The notes beneath the pieces were generated by a model. That model was not told the origin of the DNA. It saw only the letters and a list, made by a program, of their open reading frames with translations, and did no database searches. Positions 30,017 through 43,650 of a DNA stretch of 64,000 bases are shown one piece after another. Origin of the DNA: Prochlorococcus sp. AG-363-P01. GTDB lineage: Bacteria > Cyanobacteriota > Cyanobacteriia > PCC-6307 > Cyanobiaceae. The DNA lies in the NCBI GenBank assembly GCA_003278225.1, contig QCGC01000005.1, forward strand, positions 23,797 to 87,796. The letters run 5' to 3'. A program made the translations under genes and the position numbers. Numbering within the stretch: position 1 is the stretch's first letter; every line of letters starts with the position of its first letter.

Positions 30017-31921
30017 TTATTCAACTGTCACACTTTTGGCCAAATTACGTGGCTGGTCAACATCTAAACCTCTATTAGCTGCAATATGATAACTCAGCAA
30101 TTGCATTGGTATAACTGAAAATAAAGGACTAATCCATTCACTAACTTCTGGGATAGGCATTAAAACATCAAAAATTTCTGTTACTGGTCCTTCAGGTGCA
30201 ACACCTATGAGTTTTGCATCACGTGCTTTTGCTTCCTGGGCATTACTTAAAACCTTCTCAAAAACAAGTCCAGGAGTCGCGATTGAAATCACAGGAACAT
30301 ATTTCTCTAACATGGCAATTGGACCATGTTTCATCTCCCCAGCGGGGTAACCCTCTGCATGTATATAACTAATTTCTTTCAACTTAAGTGCACCTTCTAA
30401 AGCAATCGGATAGTTAATTCCACGTCCTAGAAAAATAACATTTTGGGTGTCTGAAAACGATGGGGCTAAATTTGCAGCAATCTCATCATGTTGCCGAATC
30501 AAAGCATGTAATTGACTTGGGAAACATCTAAGTTCATCCCTCAATGTAATCAAATCATGAGTTGAGCGGTTCTTTCGTTTAGAAGCAAATGCAATTGCTA
30601 AACCATAAAAAGTCAACAACTGGCCCAAGAAAGTCTTTGTTGCTGCAACTCCTACTTCCAATCCTGCCCCAATATCTAAAATGTATGGAACTTGTCTTGC
30701 AATTGAACTATCTATCCGATTTGTAATACCCAGCTGCTTAGAAGCAAATAAAGCACCGCCATGAAGCTTCCTTCTTTGATCCTCCATTATTAATGCAGAA
30801 AGTGTGTCAGCCGTCTCACCAGATTGAGTAACTCCTATGGTCAAAGTGTTAGGAGTTAATGGCGGCGGTGCATAACGAAATTCACTTGCATAAAAAACCG
30901 TAGTAGGTATTCCAGCGAACTGTTCCAATAGATAAGCTCCAACCATTGCTGCATGACGACTAGTTCCACAAGCCAAAATTTGTATATTCTCAACACCTTT
31001 ATAAAAAGAATCTCTAAAAGGAAAGGCCACAGGGTCTTCTCCTGGTAAGCCCAAGGGAAGATGTCGATCAACCCAGAGACTTGCAATCTCAGATTGCTCA
31101 TAAATTTCCTTCAACATAAAGTGACGAAAATGCCTCTTAGTGGCTTCATCTTCCTGACTTTTTAATAACGAAGGACTTCTTTGTTGACGGTTACCACCAC
31201 TATCAAATAGCTCAATTCCCAAAGGTGATAAAAGCGCAATCTCTCCATCTTCTAAAGGCAAAATAGTCCTTGTAAAACCTGCCAATGCTGGAGTATCACT
31301 TGCACATAAAAATTCTCCTTCTCCAAGTCCAATTAATAATGGAGCTTGTTTTTTAGCTACAACTAAGGCATCTGGAACCTCTTCCCATAAAACTGCCAAT
31401 GCATACGCACCTTTTAACTGCAAAGAAACTTTTCTAACAGCCTCTAAAAGCAATGCGCTATTAGCAGGTTGTCCATCACTTCTGAGCAAACAAAGTTCGC
31501 GAGATATCAAATGAGGAATAACTTCCGTATCAGTATCAGATACAAAATGAACACCTTCTTCCTCAAGACTCTTACGCAAAGATATGTGGTTTTCAACAAT
31601 TCCGTTCTGAACTACAGCCAATCCTCCTGATGAGTCCCTATGAGGATGAGCATTCCGCTCTTCTGGTTTGCCATGAGTTGCCCAACGGGTATGGCCAATT
31701 CCTAAGTAACCAGGAGCCCCTTTCTCATCAACCAAATTCATAAGATTGGCCAACTTTCCATTGGCTCTAAGACATCTTAAAAAACCTTTGGATGATTTAG
31801 AAGATGATTTTATTGTTGCTAGACCAGCTGAGTCATAGCCTCTGTACTCAAGACGCTTTAATCCCTCCAACAGCAGAGGGGCTGCTGGTCTAGAGCCAAT
31901 TACAGCAACAATTCCACACAT
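30017..31921 (-). CDS. glmS: Glucosamine-fructose-6-phosphate aminotransferase (isomerizing)
   Basis: MCGIVAVIGSRPAAPLLLEGLKRLEYRGYDSAG N-terminus, two SIS domains. Confidence 0.97.
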   Translation of the reverse strand: MCGIVAVIGSRPAAPLLLEGLKRLEYRGYDSAGLATIKSSSKSSKGFLRCLRANGKLANLMNLVDEKGAPGYLGIGHTRWATHGKPEERNAHPHRDSSGGLAVVQNGIVENHISLRKSLEEEGVHFVSDTDTEVIPHLISRELCLLRSDGQPANSALLLEAVRKVSLQLKGAYALAVLWEEVPDALVVAKKQAPLLIGLGEGEFLCASDTPALAGFTRTILPLEDGEIALLSPLGIELFDSGGNRQQRSPSLLKSQEDEATKRHFRHFMLKEIYEQSEIASLWVDRHLPLGLPGEDPVAFPFRDSFYKGVENIQILACGTSRHAAMVGAYLLEQFAGIPTTVFYASEFRYAPPPLTPNTLTIGVTQSGETADTLSALIMEDQRRKLHGGALFASKQLGITNRIDSSIARQVPYILDIGAGLEVGVAATKTFLGQLLTFYGLAIAFASKRKNRSTHDLITLRDELRCFPSQLHALIRQHDEIAANLAPSFSDTQNVIFLGRGINYPIALEGALKLKEISYIHAEGYPAGEMKHGPIAMLEKYVPVISIATPGLVFEKVLSNAQEAKARDAKLIGVAPEGPVTEIFDVLMPIPEVSEWISPLFSVIPMQLLSYHIAANRGLDVDQPRNLAKSVTVE

Positions 31922-31926
31922 TGTTA

Positions 31927-31944
31927 AGCCTGTAAAAACAGGCT
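31927..31944 (-). promoter_or_regulatory. Hairpin AGCCTG-TTTTTA-CAGGCT ending 5 nt upstream of the glmS ATG
   Basis: Perfect 6-bp arms read directly; function unknown. Confidence 0.5.
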
Positions 31945-32002
31945 GTGCTTACCCATTTGGTTTATGAAAATAACCGAAAGGGGCGAAAAAGGGAATATCT
32001 GA

Positions 32003-32269
<267 letters not shown>

Positions 32270-32386
32270 CTATAAAAACTTTACTCTGCTTAGTCGAAAT
32301 TAAATACATTCGTGCATCTGCCGTCACTCTTGTTAACTACTTACCATCAACACATAGAATGCAAAGTCTGGTTTTATCAGGTATTT

Positions 32387-32629
32387 ATGGCTCAGGAAGC
32401 GATCCTAGAAAAAGTTCGTTCTATTGTTTCAGAACAACTCAGTGTTGAAGCCGGTGAAGTGAAGCCGGATTCAAATTTCCAAAACGACCTTGGAGCTGAC
32501 TCACTCGACACAGTGGAGCTAGTAATGGCTCTCGAAGAAGCCTTCGACATCGAAATCCCTGACGAAGCTGCTGAAGGCATTGCCACAGTCGGTGATGCTG
32601 TTAAGTACATAGAAGACAAGCAATCTTGA
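32387..32629 (+). CDS. acpP: Acyl carrier protein
   Basis: [29 protein letters not shown]; start at MAQEAILEK rather than the longer ORF. Confidence 0.97.
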   Translation: MAQEAILEKVRSIVSEQLSVEAGEVKPDSNFQNDLGADSLDTVELVMALEEAFDIEIPDEAAEGIATVGDAVKYIEDKQS

Positions 32630-32636
32630 GGATCTA

Positions 32637-33884
32637 ATGGTGGAGGGTCTTCATCGCGTTGTGGTCACTGGCCTCGGCGCGATTACACCTATTGGCAATA
32701 CCGTCGAGGAATACTGGGACGGTCTTACTGCTGGCCAAAATGGTGTGGCAGGAATAACTCTTTTTGATGCTTCCTCACATGCCTGCAAATTTGCTGCTGA
32801 GGTCAAAGAACTTGACCCAACAGGAATTCTGGAACCGAAAGAATCTAAGAGATGGGATCGGTTCTCAAAATTCGGAGTAATTGCAGCAAAGGAAGCTTTA
32901 TCAAATTCAGGTCTCATAATTGAAGAAAGCAATGCCACACGAATTGGCGTAATCATTGGCTCTGGAGTTGGTGGATTATTGACTATGGAAACTCAATCCC
33001 ATGTCCTAGCTGACAAGGGTCCCTCAAGAGTGAGCCCTTTTACAGTGCCGATGATGATTCCAAATATGGCCACAGGGCTTGCCGCTATTGCACTAGGAAC
33101 AAAAGGTCCTAGCTCAGCAGTGGCTACTGCATGCGCAGCAGGTTCTAATGCAATAGGTGACGCATTTCGTTTACTACAACACGGAAAAGCCGATGCAATG
33201 GTTTGTGGCGGAGCCGAAGCAAGTATCACGCCGTTAGGTGTGGCTGGATTTTCCAGTGCAAAGGCCCTTTCATTTCGCAATGCTGATCATTTAACTGCAA
33301 GTAGACCCTTTGATGCTCAACGAGATGGTTTTGTCATCGGCGAAGGCAGCGGAATGTTAGTTCTGGAAACACTTGAACACGCACAAAAAAGAGATGCAAC
33401 TATTCATGCTGAGGTTGTTGGATATGGAACAACATGTGATGCACATCACATAACTGCTCCATCTCCAGGCGGAATCGGCGGTGCAAATGCCATTCGGCTA
33501 GCACTAGAAGATAGTCAACTTAGTCTCGACAGAATCGATTACATCAATGCCCATGGAACTAGTACACCTGCAAACGACAAAAACGAAACATCCGCAATTA
33601 AATCTGTTTTTGGCCAAAAAGCTTATGAGATCCCTGTTAGTTCTACCAAGTCAATGACTGGACATCTGCTTGGAGGATCAGGGGGAATTGAAGCCGTGGC
33701 TTGTGTTCTATCAATCCAAAATGGAGTAGTGCCTCCAACAATCAATTATTCAAACCCAGATCCTGATTGTGATTTGGATTATGTCCCAAACATAGCCAGA
33801 GATCACCTTGTCAAAGCAGTTCTATCTAACTCTTTTGGATTTGGAGGCCATAACGTTTGCCTGGCTTTCCGGCAGATGATCTAA
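32637..33884 (+). CDS. fabF: 3-oxoacyl-[acyl-carrier-protein] synthase II
   Basis: VVVTGLGAITPIGN, VATACAAGSNAIGDA active site; follows acpP. Confidence 0.97.
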   Translation: MVEGLHRVVVTGLGAITPIGNTVEEYWDGLTAGQNGVAGITLFDASSHACKFAAEVKELDPTGILEPKESKRWDRFSKFGVIAAKEALSNSGLIIEESNATRIGVIIGSGVGGLLTMETQSHVLADKGPSRVSPFTVPMMIPNMATGLAAIALGTKGPSSAVATACAAGSNAIGDAFRLLQHGKADAMVCGGAEASITPLGVAGFSSAKALSFRNADHLTASRPFDAQRDGFVIGEGSGMLVLETLEHAQKRDATIHAEVVGYGTTCDAHHITAPSPGGIGGANAIRLALEDSQLSLDRIDYINAHGTSTPANDKNETSAIKSVFGQKAYEIPVSSTKSMTGHLLGGSGGIEAVACVLSIQNGVVPPTINYSNPDPDCDLDYVPNIARDHLVKAVLSNSFGFGGHNVCLAFRQMI

Positions 33885-33939
33885 AAACCGCTCTGCCTCA
33901 AACTTTTTCATCAACAATCACTAAATCCCAATTTTTAAA

Positions 33940-35949
33940 ATGGTCGCTGCGCCAGCTTCTCTCGACACGCTCTGCATCAACAGCATCAGGATGCTGGCAG
34001 TCGATGCGGTTAACAAATCCAATAGCGGTCACCCTGGTCTCCCAATGGGTTGTGCTCCTATGGGTTATGCACTGTGGGACAAAGTCCTTCGTCATAACCC
34101 CAAAAATCCACAATGGTTCAATAGAGACCGCTTTGTTCTCTCAGCTGGTCATGGCTGCATGTTGCTTTATGCGTTATTACACCTGACTGGATATGACTCT
34201 GTAACCATTGAAGACATCAAACAATTTCGCCAATGGGGAGCTCGCACGCCAGGACATCCTGAAACGTTTGAAACACCTGGTGTAGAAGTGACTGCGGGAC
34301 CCTTAGGAGCAGGTATTTCCAATGCAGTAGGCCTAGCAATTGCAGAAGCCCATTTGGCTGCAAAATTCAATAAGCCAGATTCAAAAATTGTTGATCATTT
34401 CACCTACGTAATCATGGGTGATGGATGTAATCAAGAAGGTGTCTCATCAGAAGCTTGTTCATTAGCGGGACACCTAAAATTAGGCAAGCTTATTGCTCTC
34501 TATGACGACAACCAGATAACCATTGATGGTCGAACAGATGTTTCTTTTACAGAAGATGTGCTTAAGCGCTATGAAGCATACGGCTGGCATGTTCAACATG
34601 TTCCTAACGGCAATACAGATGTAAGTGCCATTGCGACAGCACTGGAGACAGCTAAAGGGGTTACTGATAAGCCATCAATTATCAAAGTCAGCACAACAAT
34701 TGGTTATGGATCACCAAATAAAAGTGATACTGCGGGAATTCATGGAGCACCACTTGGCGAAGAAGAAGCAAGTCTGACTCGTCAACAACTTGAATGGTCA
34801 TATGAGCCTTTTGAAGTCCCCGAAGAGGCCTATAACCAATATCGCAAGGCAATCACAAGAGGGAATCAATTAGAAACTGAATGGAATCAAAACCTTGCTA
34901 ATTACCGCAATAAATATCCTCAAGAATCAGCTGAATTTGAAAGAATGTTGCGTGGTGAACTTCCAAATGGCTGGGAAAAAGATCTACCTACCTACACGGC
35001 TGCAGACAAAGGTCTTGCAACTCGTAAACATTCACAAATCTGCCTTGGGGCTCTAGGTCCAAATCTCCCTGAACTTATAGGAGGATCTGCCGATTTAACT
35101 CACTCCAACTACACCGATATCAAAGGTGAAACAGGTTCTTTCCAACCTGCAACCCCAGAAAAACGTTATTTACACTTTGGTGTACGTGAACACGCAATGG
35201 CCGCGATTCTTAATGGCATCGCATACCACAACAGTGGACTAATTCCTTACGGAGGAACATTTCTAGTCTTTGCAGACTATATGCGTGGATCCATGAGACT
35301 CTCTGCCTTGAGCGAGCTCGGGGTGATTTACGTCCTTACACATGACTCCATTGGTGTTGGTGAAGACGGCCCAACCCACCAGCCCATCGAAACAATTCCT
35401 TCACTCCGAGCAATGCCAAATATGCTGGTATTCCGTCCTGGGGATGGCAATGAAACTAGTGGGGCTTATAAAATTGCCATTCAAAACAGAAAACGTCCAA
35501 GTTCTCTATGCCTAAGTAGACAAGGCATGGTCAATCAACCCAACTCATCTATCGAGAAAGTTGCACTTGGAGGATATGTACTAGAGGATTGCGAAGGTAC
35601 TCCAGAGCTGATTTTTATTGGGACTGGAAGTGAGCTTGATCTCTGCGTACAAGCTGCCAAACAACTTTCCAATGAAGGGCGAAAAGTGCGAGTAGTTTCA
35701 ATGCCATGTGTAGAGTTATTTGAAGAGCAAAGTGATGCATATAAACAAGAAGTATTGCCCACTTCAGTTCGTAAGCGAATAGTCGTTGAAGCTGCAGAAA
35801 CCTTTGGCTGGCATAAGTACATCGGATTAGATGGAACGAGTGTCACAATGAGTCGATTTGGAGCATCTGCTCCAGGTGGCACCTGTATGGAAAAATTTGG
35901 ATTCACAGTTGAAAATGTACTTTCCAAGGCCAATGATTTACTAAATTAA
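33940..35949 (+). CDS. tktA: Transketolase
   Basis: [35 protein letters not shown]. Confidence 0.97.
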   Translation: MVAAPASLDTLCINSIRMLAVDAVNKSNSGHPGLPMGCAPMGYALWDKVLRHNPKNPQWFNRDRFVLSAGHGCMLLYALLHLTGYDSVTIEDIKQFRQWGARTPGHPETFETPGVEVTAGPLGAGISNAVGLAIAEAHLAAKFNKPDSKIVDHFTYVIMGDGCNQEGVSSEACSLAGHLKLGKLIALYDDNQITIDGRTDVSFTEDVLKRYEAYGWHVQHVPNGNTDVSAIATALETAKGVTDKPSIIKVSTTIGYGSPNKSDTAGIHGAPLGEEEASLTRQQLEWSYEPFEVPEEAYNQYRKAITRGNQLETEWNQNLANYRNKYPQESAEFERMLRGELPNGWEKDLPTYTAADKGLATRKHSQICLGALGPNLPELIGGSADLTHSNYTDIKGETGSFQPATPEKRYLHFGVREHAMAAILNGIAYHNSGLIPYGGTFLVFADYMRGSMRLSALSELGVIYVLTHDSIGVGEDGPTHQPIETIPSLRAMPNMLVFRPGDGNETSGAYKIAIQNRKRPSSLCLSRQGMVNQPNSSIEKVALGGYVLEDCEGTPELIFIGTGSELDLCVQAAKQLSNEGRKVRVVSMPCVELFEEQSDAYKQEVLPTSVRKRIVVEAAETFGWHKYIGLDGTSVTMSRFGASAPGGTCMEKFGFTVENVLSKANDLLN

Positions 35950-36006
35950 GAAAATAACTATTTATAGCTTTATTTTAATTAGTCGATAAGAATATATATA
36001 GCTTAG

Positions 36007-36041
36007 ATTCAGAAGGTTTTCTAATAAGAAGCCTTCTGAAT
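36007..36041. terminator. Bidirectional hairpin ATTCAGAAGG...CCTTCTGAAT between tktA and thiC
   Basis: 10-bp perfect arms with further G-U/A-U pairing inside; between convergent genes. Confidence 0.7.
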
Positions 36042-36086
36042 TAAGAGTTAATGATAGATATTTGAATTAGAGTTAATTAGTCAGTC

Positions 36087-37487
<1,401 letters not shown>

Positions 37488-37538
37488 CTAAAAAATAAAA
37501 AAGAGTTTTGGGGCCTCTCAGCAAAGATCACGATTTTT

Positions 37539-37631
37539 CACTTCCCTTTGCCAGAGCAACCCGGATCAGGTTCAGAGGGTGTGATCTCAGCCAATCAACA
37601 AGCTAAAGCTTGCATGGCACCCCTAGTGGTG
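37539..37631 (-). promoter_or_regulatory. TPP riboswitch (THI element)
   Basis: Minus strand CACCACTAGGGGTGCC...GGCTGAGATCACACCCTCTGAACCTGATCCGGGTTGCTCTGGCAAAGGGAAGTG contains CTGAGA and the CCTGATCCGGGT-type conserved blocks. Confidence 0.95.
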
Positions 37632-37813
37632 TATAAAACCTAGCTCTATTTCATTGATCAGGCCGCAATGTATTTACTAAAAAGAATGCTTCACACGCAA
37701 ATCAAGACAAAGTGAAGCTCAAGAAAATAATGAGAAGCAGGAAGGAGAATGTATTAAAAAAACAAATACTCTAAGCAAGTATATTTTTACAATCAATTGT
37801 TAAAGCTTCAAAA

Positions 37814-38032
37814 TTACTCTTCATCTATACTTTGATCACGCAGTGTCAAAAAAAGCTTGTGCCTACGCCTGCGGCGTTTTAAAAAGCCACTAATTATTAG
37901 TCCAGCTCCAGCAAGCAAAGCAGGCAAAGATTGCAACCTTTCACTACCTTCTCTTTGAAATAATCCCATAGCTGCAACAATGATTAAAAGCGGTGCAGCT
38001 AGTGATAGCAATCGATCACCAGAACTCTTCAT
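37814..38032 (-). CDS. Small DUF3188-like membrane protein
   Basis: Two hydrophobic segments followed by a basic RRRRRHK stretch; 4-bp overlap with the upstream gene. Confidence 0.6.
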   Translation of the reverse strand: MKSSGDRLLSLAAPLLIIVAAMGLFQREGSERLQSLPALLAGAGLIISGFLKRRRRRHKLFLTLRDQSIDEE

Positions 38033-39225
38033 AACGAATTAGCACCGCATATGGGATGATCAGTCATCCATTTATAAAGAGTGACTATAAGTACTTCTAT
38101 CGCCACCGAAAGACTCTTCTCATCCAAACAAAACTGCCCATTATGCAAAGGGGCACAACCATTGACGCCGGCCACACCTAAACGAAACATAGTGCCTGGA
38201 ACACCTTGCAATAATTCTGCAAAATCTTCTGCTCCTAAAGAAGGATAATCTAATCTCAATACGTTATTTTTTCCAAGCACAGAAACAGCACTGGTTTCTA
38301 ACAAACTAGTTAAATCAGGATCGTTATAAACAATTGGGGTGATGCATCGATAGTTAACTATTGCTTTTCCACCAAAACTTGAGCAGATTGACTGAACTTT
38401 ACCCTCAATCCATTGTGGTAATTCCGAATGCACAGACTCATCTAAGCAACGAACTGTTCCAACAAGCTTTACTCGATCGGCAATAACATTAAACGCCTTC
38501 CCTCCTTCAATTCTTCCAAAGCTAATTACAACAGGATGCAGAGGGTTTAAAAGGCGACTGATCGACTCCTGCAAACCACCTATGACCTTTGAAGCAATCC
38601 AAATAGCATCGATAGCCTGATGAGGTCTAGCACCATGTCCTCCTTCTCCAAGAATTTCTATTTCCAATTCTCCTGCTGCTGCAGTAAGGCTTCCACTGCG
38701 CACGCCTATTTCACCAACAGACAATTCAGGACATACATGTACACCGAAAAGTGCATGTAAGCCCTCAGTAGCTCCATCTGCACGCATCCAACGTGCGCCT
38801 TCTGCTATTTCTTCTGCAGGCTGAAATAAAATCCGAACACCAGAGAGTAACTGGCTCTGTTCTGCTAATACCCTGGCCACTCCAAGTCCTATACAAGTAT
38901 GCAAGTCATGCCCACAGGCATGCATCAGACCTTGCCGAGTAGATGTATATTCCAAACCAGTTTGCTCTTCAATTGGTAATGCGTCCATATCAACCCTTAA
39001 CCCAACCAAAGGGCCATCGGTAGGACCAAGTTCTGCGACTACACCTGTACGACCTACACCCTCACGCACTCGCCACCCATAACTTCGAAGCTCTCCTGCA
39101 ACTAATGCAGCAGTCTGATATTCACTGCCACTTAACTCAGGATGGGCATGCAAATGTCGTCTTAATTCAATCAACTCTAATAAAAAATGATTGAAACGTT
39201 CATTAGAAATCTTGCAAGGATTCAT
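38029..39225 (-). CDS. M20-family amidohydrolase
   Basis: ALPIEEQTGLEYTSTRQGLMHACGHDLHTCIGLG, LFQPAEEIAEGARWM. Confidence 0.93.
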   Translation of the reverse strand: MNPCKISNERFNHFLLELIELRRHLHAHPELSGSEYQTAALVAGELRSYGWRVREGVGRTGVVAELGPTDGPLVGLRVDMDALPIEEQTGLEYTSTRQGLMHACGHDLHTCIGLGVARVLAEQSQLLSGVRILFQPAEEIAEGARWMRADGATEGLHALFGVHVCPELSVGEIGVRSGSLTAAAGELEIEILGEGGHGARPHQAIDAIWIASKVIGGLQESISRLLNPLHPVVISFGRIEGGKAFNVIADRVKLVGTVRCLDESVHSELPQWIEGKVQSICSSFGGKAIVNYRCITPIVYNDPDLTSLLETSAVSVLGKNNVLRLDYPSLGAEDFAELLQGVPGTMFRLGVAGVNGCAPLHNGQFCLDEKSLSVAIEVLIVTLYKWMTDHPICGANSL

Positions 39226-40022
39226 GAATTCTCCAAAGCTAAAAATGCCAAAAGATCTTTAGTTGGCTCCGGAGGCCAACGACGTATTTTCAATAACCAG
39301 TCTTGCCGCTTATAACGATTATCCAATCCAACCGCGGCAGCCCAATTACTTTTCGCTTCACCCAAAAAACCCTTGTGCCATAAAAGGGCACTAAGAGCAG
39401 CTCTTGCATCCGCAAACATTGGATACTTCTGAACAATTCCTCGAAGCTCTAACTCCGCTTGATCTAAATGGCCAAGCTGATACAACGTTAGAGCTTGATT
39501 GGATAAAGCTAAGAGAAAATCTGACTTAGCCAAAGATGCCCTATTAAAAAATTCTAAGGCTTGTATCCAATTTGCCTTAGAAAGGCTAATGCTCCCAAGG
39601 TTATAAAGAGCATATGGATTCTCAGGATTGCGCTTAAGAATCCAGTTAAATTCAGTTTCAGCATCATCCCATAAATTCAAAGCTGCCGCCGCGAGCCCCC
39701 GATCTAAATGCGACTTAAATTGATATGAGAAAAAACCTGTTGAACTAATTTTATCCGATATTTCTTCCTCAAAGTTTTGAAGTGCAAAAGACCTGAAATA
39801 AGTCTTTGACCCAAATGAATATTGTGGGCAGTCTTCAAATAGTTGTTCCCAATATGACAAAGCTTCTACAAACTCAGCTTTTTTACTAGCTTGATGCGCT
39901 TCTTCAAAAATTGATGAACATTGCATCGCAAACAATGCACCTGGATTGACAATCAACCACAAAATCAAAGAAGTCTTCAAGAGAAAGGAAAAAAGACTTT
40001 TATAAACAGATTCAAATTTCAC
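39222..40022 (-). CDS. TPR-repeat protein with signal or anchor peptide
   Basis: Hydrophobic N-terminus and TPR-like helices ([28 protein letters not shown]). Confidence 0.8.
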   Translation of the reverse strand: MKFESVYKSLFSFLLKTSLILWLIVNPGALFAMQCSSIFEEAHQASKKAEFVEALSYWEQLFEDCPQYSFGSKTYFRSFALQNFEEEISDKISSTGFFSYQFKSHLDRGLAAAALNLWDDAETEFNWILKRNPENPYALYNLGSISLSKANWIQALEFFNRASLAKSDFLLALSNQALTLYQLGHLDQAELELRGIVQKYPMFADARAALSALLWHKGFLGEAKSNWAAAVGLDNRYKRQDWLLKIRRWPPEPTKDLLAFLALENS

Positions 40023-41110
40023 GAAATCTTCTTCAATCCCATATGCAATCTGCCTGTAGGAGTAACGACTCTGCCTCGAGGTGTTCGCTTCAAAAAACCA
40101 ACTTGCAATAAATAAGGTTCAACAACGGATTCCAAAGTCACTGAATCTTCTCCTAAAGCAGCTGCCAAAGTGTCTAGCCCCACAGGCCCCCCGCTATGCA
40201 CATCAACAATAAATTCCAAAAAGCGTCTATCACTTTCATCCAAGCCCAAGTTATCTACACGATGCAACTTAAGCGCCTCTACAACCAAAGATTTATCAAT
40301 CTCATGAACACTGCCACGAACAGCTGCAAAGTCACGGACTCTTTTTAATAATCTGTTGGCAATTCTGGGTGTTCCTCTAGACCGACGAGCTATCTCAAAA
40401 CAGGCTTCTTCAAAAATCGAAATATCAAGCAATCCCGCTGTTCTTTGAACAATTTCTTGAAGATCTTTGAAATTATAAAATTCCAATCTTTGTGTCAAGC
40501 CAAAGCGATCTCTCAAAGGCGAACTTAAGGCGCCAGCTTTTGTTGTAGCACCAACAAAAGTGAAAGGAGGTAATTCCAAAGACCTCAAACGTGAAGAAAT
40601 GCCTTTCCCAACAGTGAGATCAAGTCGCTTATCTTCCATAGCTGGATATAAAAGCTCTTCAGCCACTCGTGGAAGTCGATGAATCTCATCGATAAAAAGC
40701 AAATCACGTGGATTTAGGTTCATCAATAAACCGACTATGTCCCTAGGTCGTTCCAGTGCTGGTGCACTTGCAATACGACATCTCACGCCCAATTCCTCAG
40801 CCAAAACAAGTGCCATTGTTGTTTTGCCTAATCCAGGAGGTCCATACAACAAAACATGATCCAGAGCTTCTCCTCTACCAATTGCAGCCTTCACAGCAAT
40901 GCCAAGAACTTCTTTCAAAGAAGATTGACCGATATATTCATCTAATCGTTTAGGTCTGAGCCCATCTTCTCTATGAGACTTTTCATCATCCAAAAGAGGG
41001 GATGAGTCCAAAACTCGAGGTTTTCTCTTTGAAGATTTGAAATCGGATTGCCCGAAACCAGAAGAAACAATTGCCATGATGGAAGGGTAACCATCCCTGG
41101 ATATGTTCAA
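40019..41110 (-). CDS. ruvB: Holliday junction DNA helicase RuvB
   Basis: [52 protein letters not shown]. Confidence 0.97.
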   Translation of the reverse strand: MNISRDGYPSIMAIVSSGFGQSDFKSSKRKPRVLDSSPLLDDEKSHREDGLRPKRLDEYIGQSSLKEVLGIAVKAAIGRGEALDHVLLYGPPGLGKTTMALVLAEELGVRCRIASAPALERPRDIVGLLMNLNPRDLLFIDEIHRLPRVAEELLYPAMEDKRLDLTVGKGISSRLRSLELPPFTFVGATTKAGALSSPLRDRFGLTQRLEFYNFKDLQEIVQRTAGLLDISIFEEACFEIARRSRGTPRIANRLLKRVRDFAAVRGSVHEIDKSLVVEALKLHRVDNLGLDESDRRFLEFIVDVHSGGPVGLDTLAAALGEDSVTLESVVEPYLLQVGFLKRTPRGRVVTPTGRLHMGLKKIS

Positions 41111-41127
41111 AGTATCGATAAAGTGAA

Positions 41128-41625
41128 ATGACTAAGACAAAAACAAAAAAGCTAAAAACTGCTGCTCGCCTTGCAGCCAATAAAAGGCTGGCAGAAAATC
41201 GTACGGCTAAACATCATTATGAAATCATAGAAACCCTAGAAACTGGTATTGAGCTATTAGGGACTGAAGTCAAGTCTATAAGAGCAGGAAAAGCAAATTT
41301 AAAAGATGGGTTCTGTTTAATTAGAAAAGGAGAGATCCAACTCCATAATGTACATATTTCCCCTCATAGCCATGCGAGTGGATACTTCAATCACGATCCT
41401 TTACGAGTTAGAAAGCTTTTAGCTCATCGTCGTGAAATCGATAAGTTTCAAGGTCAATTAGATAAAAAAGGCCTCACTCTGATTCCACTCAGTCTTCAAT
41501 TGAAAGGTTCCTGGATAAAACTCATAATTGGGCTTGGGAAAGGTCGCAAGCTTTATGACAAACGCCAAGAGGAAAAGAGAAAACAAGCTGATCGTGACAT
41601 GAAATCAGCCTTAAAGCGCTTCTAG
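41128..41625 (+). CDS. smpB: SsrA-binding protein SmpB
   Basis: [39 protein letters not shown]. Confidence 0.96.
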   Translation: MTKTKTKKLKTAARLAANKRLAENRTAKHHYEIIETLETGIELLGTEVKSIRAGKANLKDGFCLIRKGEIQLHNVHISPHSHASGYFNHDPLRVRKLLAHRREIDKFQGQLDKKGLTLIPLSLQLKGSWIKLIIGLGKGRKLYDKRQEEKRKQADRDMKSALKRF

Positions 41626-41759
41626 TCCAGTGAATGGAAAAAACAAAATTCTTATCTTTGTCAAGAAATCCTGACCTTGAGCACCTGGTTCTACCAGCAA
41701 AAAATTGCTTCAAAAAACGAACCATCAGTAAGTCTTAAGTGAATCAATCAAGAAAATCC

Positions 41760-42017
41760 TTATGACGAAGGGGGTTGTAAGCTCACATTCTCAGGTGGGG
41801 GAGTTGGATCAGGGTCGGCAATCAGCATGTGCTGAAGAACAATCTCAGGTCTTTCACTATCACGCCATCTAATGCGGTATGCAGGCATTTTTGTGCCTCT
41901 ACTAGTTGTCTGCTCAACAGGTTCCATAACCCAGCCACGTCTAGAACGTCCCTGGGGATTGCGCTTGACCACCGCATCAGTGTGTTTAAAGCGGAAACCT
42001 ACGCGTTCACCACTCAT
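41760..42017 (-). CDS. Conserved hypothetical protein
   Basis: 85 aa with coding-like composition; MSGERVGFRFKHTDAVVKRNPQGRSRRGWV. Confidence 0.6.
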   Translation of the reverse strand: MSGERVGFRFKHTDAVVKRNPQGRSRRGWVMEPVEQTTSRGTKMPAYRIRWRDSERPEIVLQHMLIADPDPTPPPENVSLQPPSS

Positions 42018-42081
42018 CTGAACAGAACCGTGCCATTCGGACTATTATCCACTTTGATGGTACCCAGTAGGAAGGTTTTTC

Positions 42082-43578
42082 TTAAGATTCAGGTCTTAGT
42101 AAAGGGAAAGCAATCACATCACGGATCGAAGGACTATCAGTCAGAAGCATTACTAATCGATCAATCCCTATGCCTAAGCCTCCTGTAGGAGGCATTCCTA
42201 CCTCCAAAGAGTTCAAAAAATCTTCATCTATGTCATTGGCCTCTAAATCACCAGCCTTACGACGAGATTGTTGCTCCTCAAGCCGCTGACGTTGGTCTAT
42301 GGGATCAATCAACTCACTAAAAGCATTAGCAGTTTCACGACCAGCTATAAAAAGTTCAAATCGCTCAACTAAACCTTCTTTACTTCGGTGTTTTCTCGCC
42401 AACGGTGAAATTTCAATTGGATAATCCATTACAAAAGTAGGCTGCACAAGACTCGACTCAACTTTTTGCTCAAAAGCCTCATTAAGCAATCTTCCAATCG
42501 TATCTGCTTTTGCAGGCACCTCAAGACCTGCTTGAACCATTAATAATGCAGCCTCTGATCGATCCTTAACCAGACTGAAATCTATACCAGTTGCCTCTTT
42601 CACCAAATCATGCATTGTGACCTTTTTCCAAGGTGGCTTCAGATCAATTTCTGTTCCCTGATAAGAAACCGTAGTTGAACCCAAAGTCTCAAGACAAATT
42701 GAAGAAATTAACTGTTCTGTCAAGTTCATCATCTCTACATAATCAGCAAAGGCCTGATAAACCTCAACAGATGTGAACTCGGGATTATGACGAGTACTTA
42801 CCCCTTCATTACGAAATATGCGGCCAAGCTCATAGACCCGCTCAAAACCGCCAACAACAAGTCTTTTGAGATGAAGCTCAGTCGCAATCCTTAAGTAGAG
42901 AGGTAAATCCAAAGTATTGTGATGAGTAATAAATGGTCTAGCTTCAGCACCCCCTGCATCAGATTGCAAAACTGGAGTTTCTATTTCTAAAAATTGACGA
43001 TCATCTAACCATCTACGAATAGATCTAATAATTAATGCTCTCCTTCGAAAGGTTTCACGAGATTGAGGAGAAACAATAAGATCCAAGTATCGCTGGCGAT
43101 AACGTTTCTCGACATCTGTCAGGCCATGCCATTTGTCGGGTAATGGTTGTAAAGATTTAGTCAAAATTTGCCATGAATGAACCTTTACAGATAGTTCGCC
43201 TCGGTCAGTTCTACGCAAAATCCCTCTTACGCCTATCCAATCTCCAGAATCAACCAGATCAACTAATTGTGCAAAAGAACTCGAATCATCAGATCCTTCA
43301 GAAAAATTTTCCATTGTGGCTTTCTCTAAAAAAAGCTGAAGAGTGCCTGTTTCATCAGCCAACACAAAAAAAGCAATCTTGCCCATTACTCGTCGAGACA
43401 TCACCCTCCCAGCTACAGCAACATTAATTTTGCGTTCTTGACCATTGGGAAGATCTTTATGGTCAACTTGTAAGGAATGTGCGTGATGTGTAACTTCAAA
43501 TTTCAACGCATAAGGCTCTTGACCTAGAGCCTTCAAGGCTTTCGCCTTTTCCAAACGAATCTCACGGAAGTCAGACAA
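42082..43578 (-). CDS. lysS: Lysyl-tRNA synthetase (class II)
   Basis: [73 protein letters not shown]. Confidence 0.97.
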   Translation of the reverse strand: MSDFREIRLEKAKALKALGQEPYALKFEVTHHAHSLQVDHKDLPNGQERKINVAVAGRVMSRRVMGKIAFFVLADETGTLQLFLEKATMENFSEGSDDSSSFAQLVDLVDSGDWIGVRGILRRTDRGELSVKVHSWQILTKSLQPLPDKWHGLTDVEKRYRQRYLDLIVSPQSRETFRRRALIIRSIRRWLDDRQFLEIETPVLQSDAGGAEARPFITHHNTLDLPLYLRIATELHLKRLVVGGFERVYELGRIFRNEGVSTRHNPEFTSVEVYQAFADYVEMMNLTEQLISSICLETLGSTTVSYQGTEIDLKPPWKKVTMHDLVKEATGIDFSLVKDRSEAALLMVQAGLEVPAKADTIGRLLNEAFEQKVESSLVQPTFVMDYPIEISPLARKHRSKEGLVERFELFIAGRETANAFSELIDPIDQRQRLEEQQSRRKAGDLEANDIDEDFLNSLEVGMPPTGGLGIGIDRLVMLLTDSPSIRDVIAFPLLRPES

Positions 43579-43650
43579 CGAATAATTAGCAGACCGGCGT
43601 CATCTTGCCTCTATATGGCGCACCTTGCACTCTTAAAGCAAGGCTATTGT

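Noticed and set aside
32387-32629. Upstream extension of acpP to 32312
   Set aside because: The extra N-terminal residues are not acyl carrier protein-like; MAQEAILEK at 32387 is the natural start.
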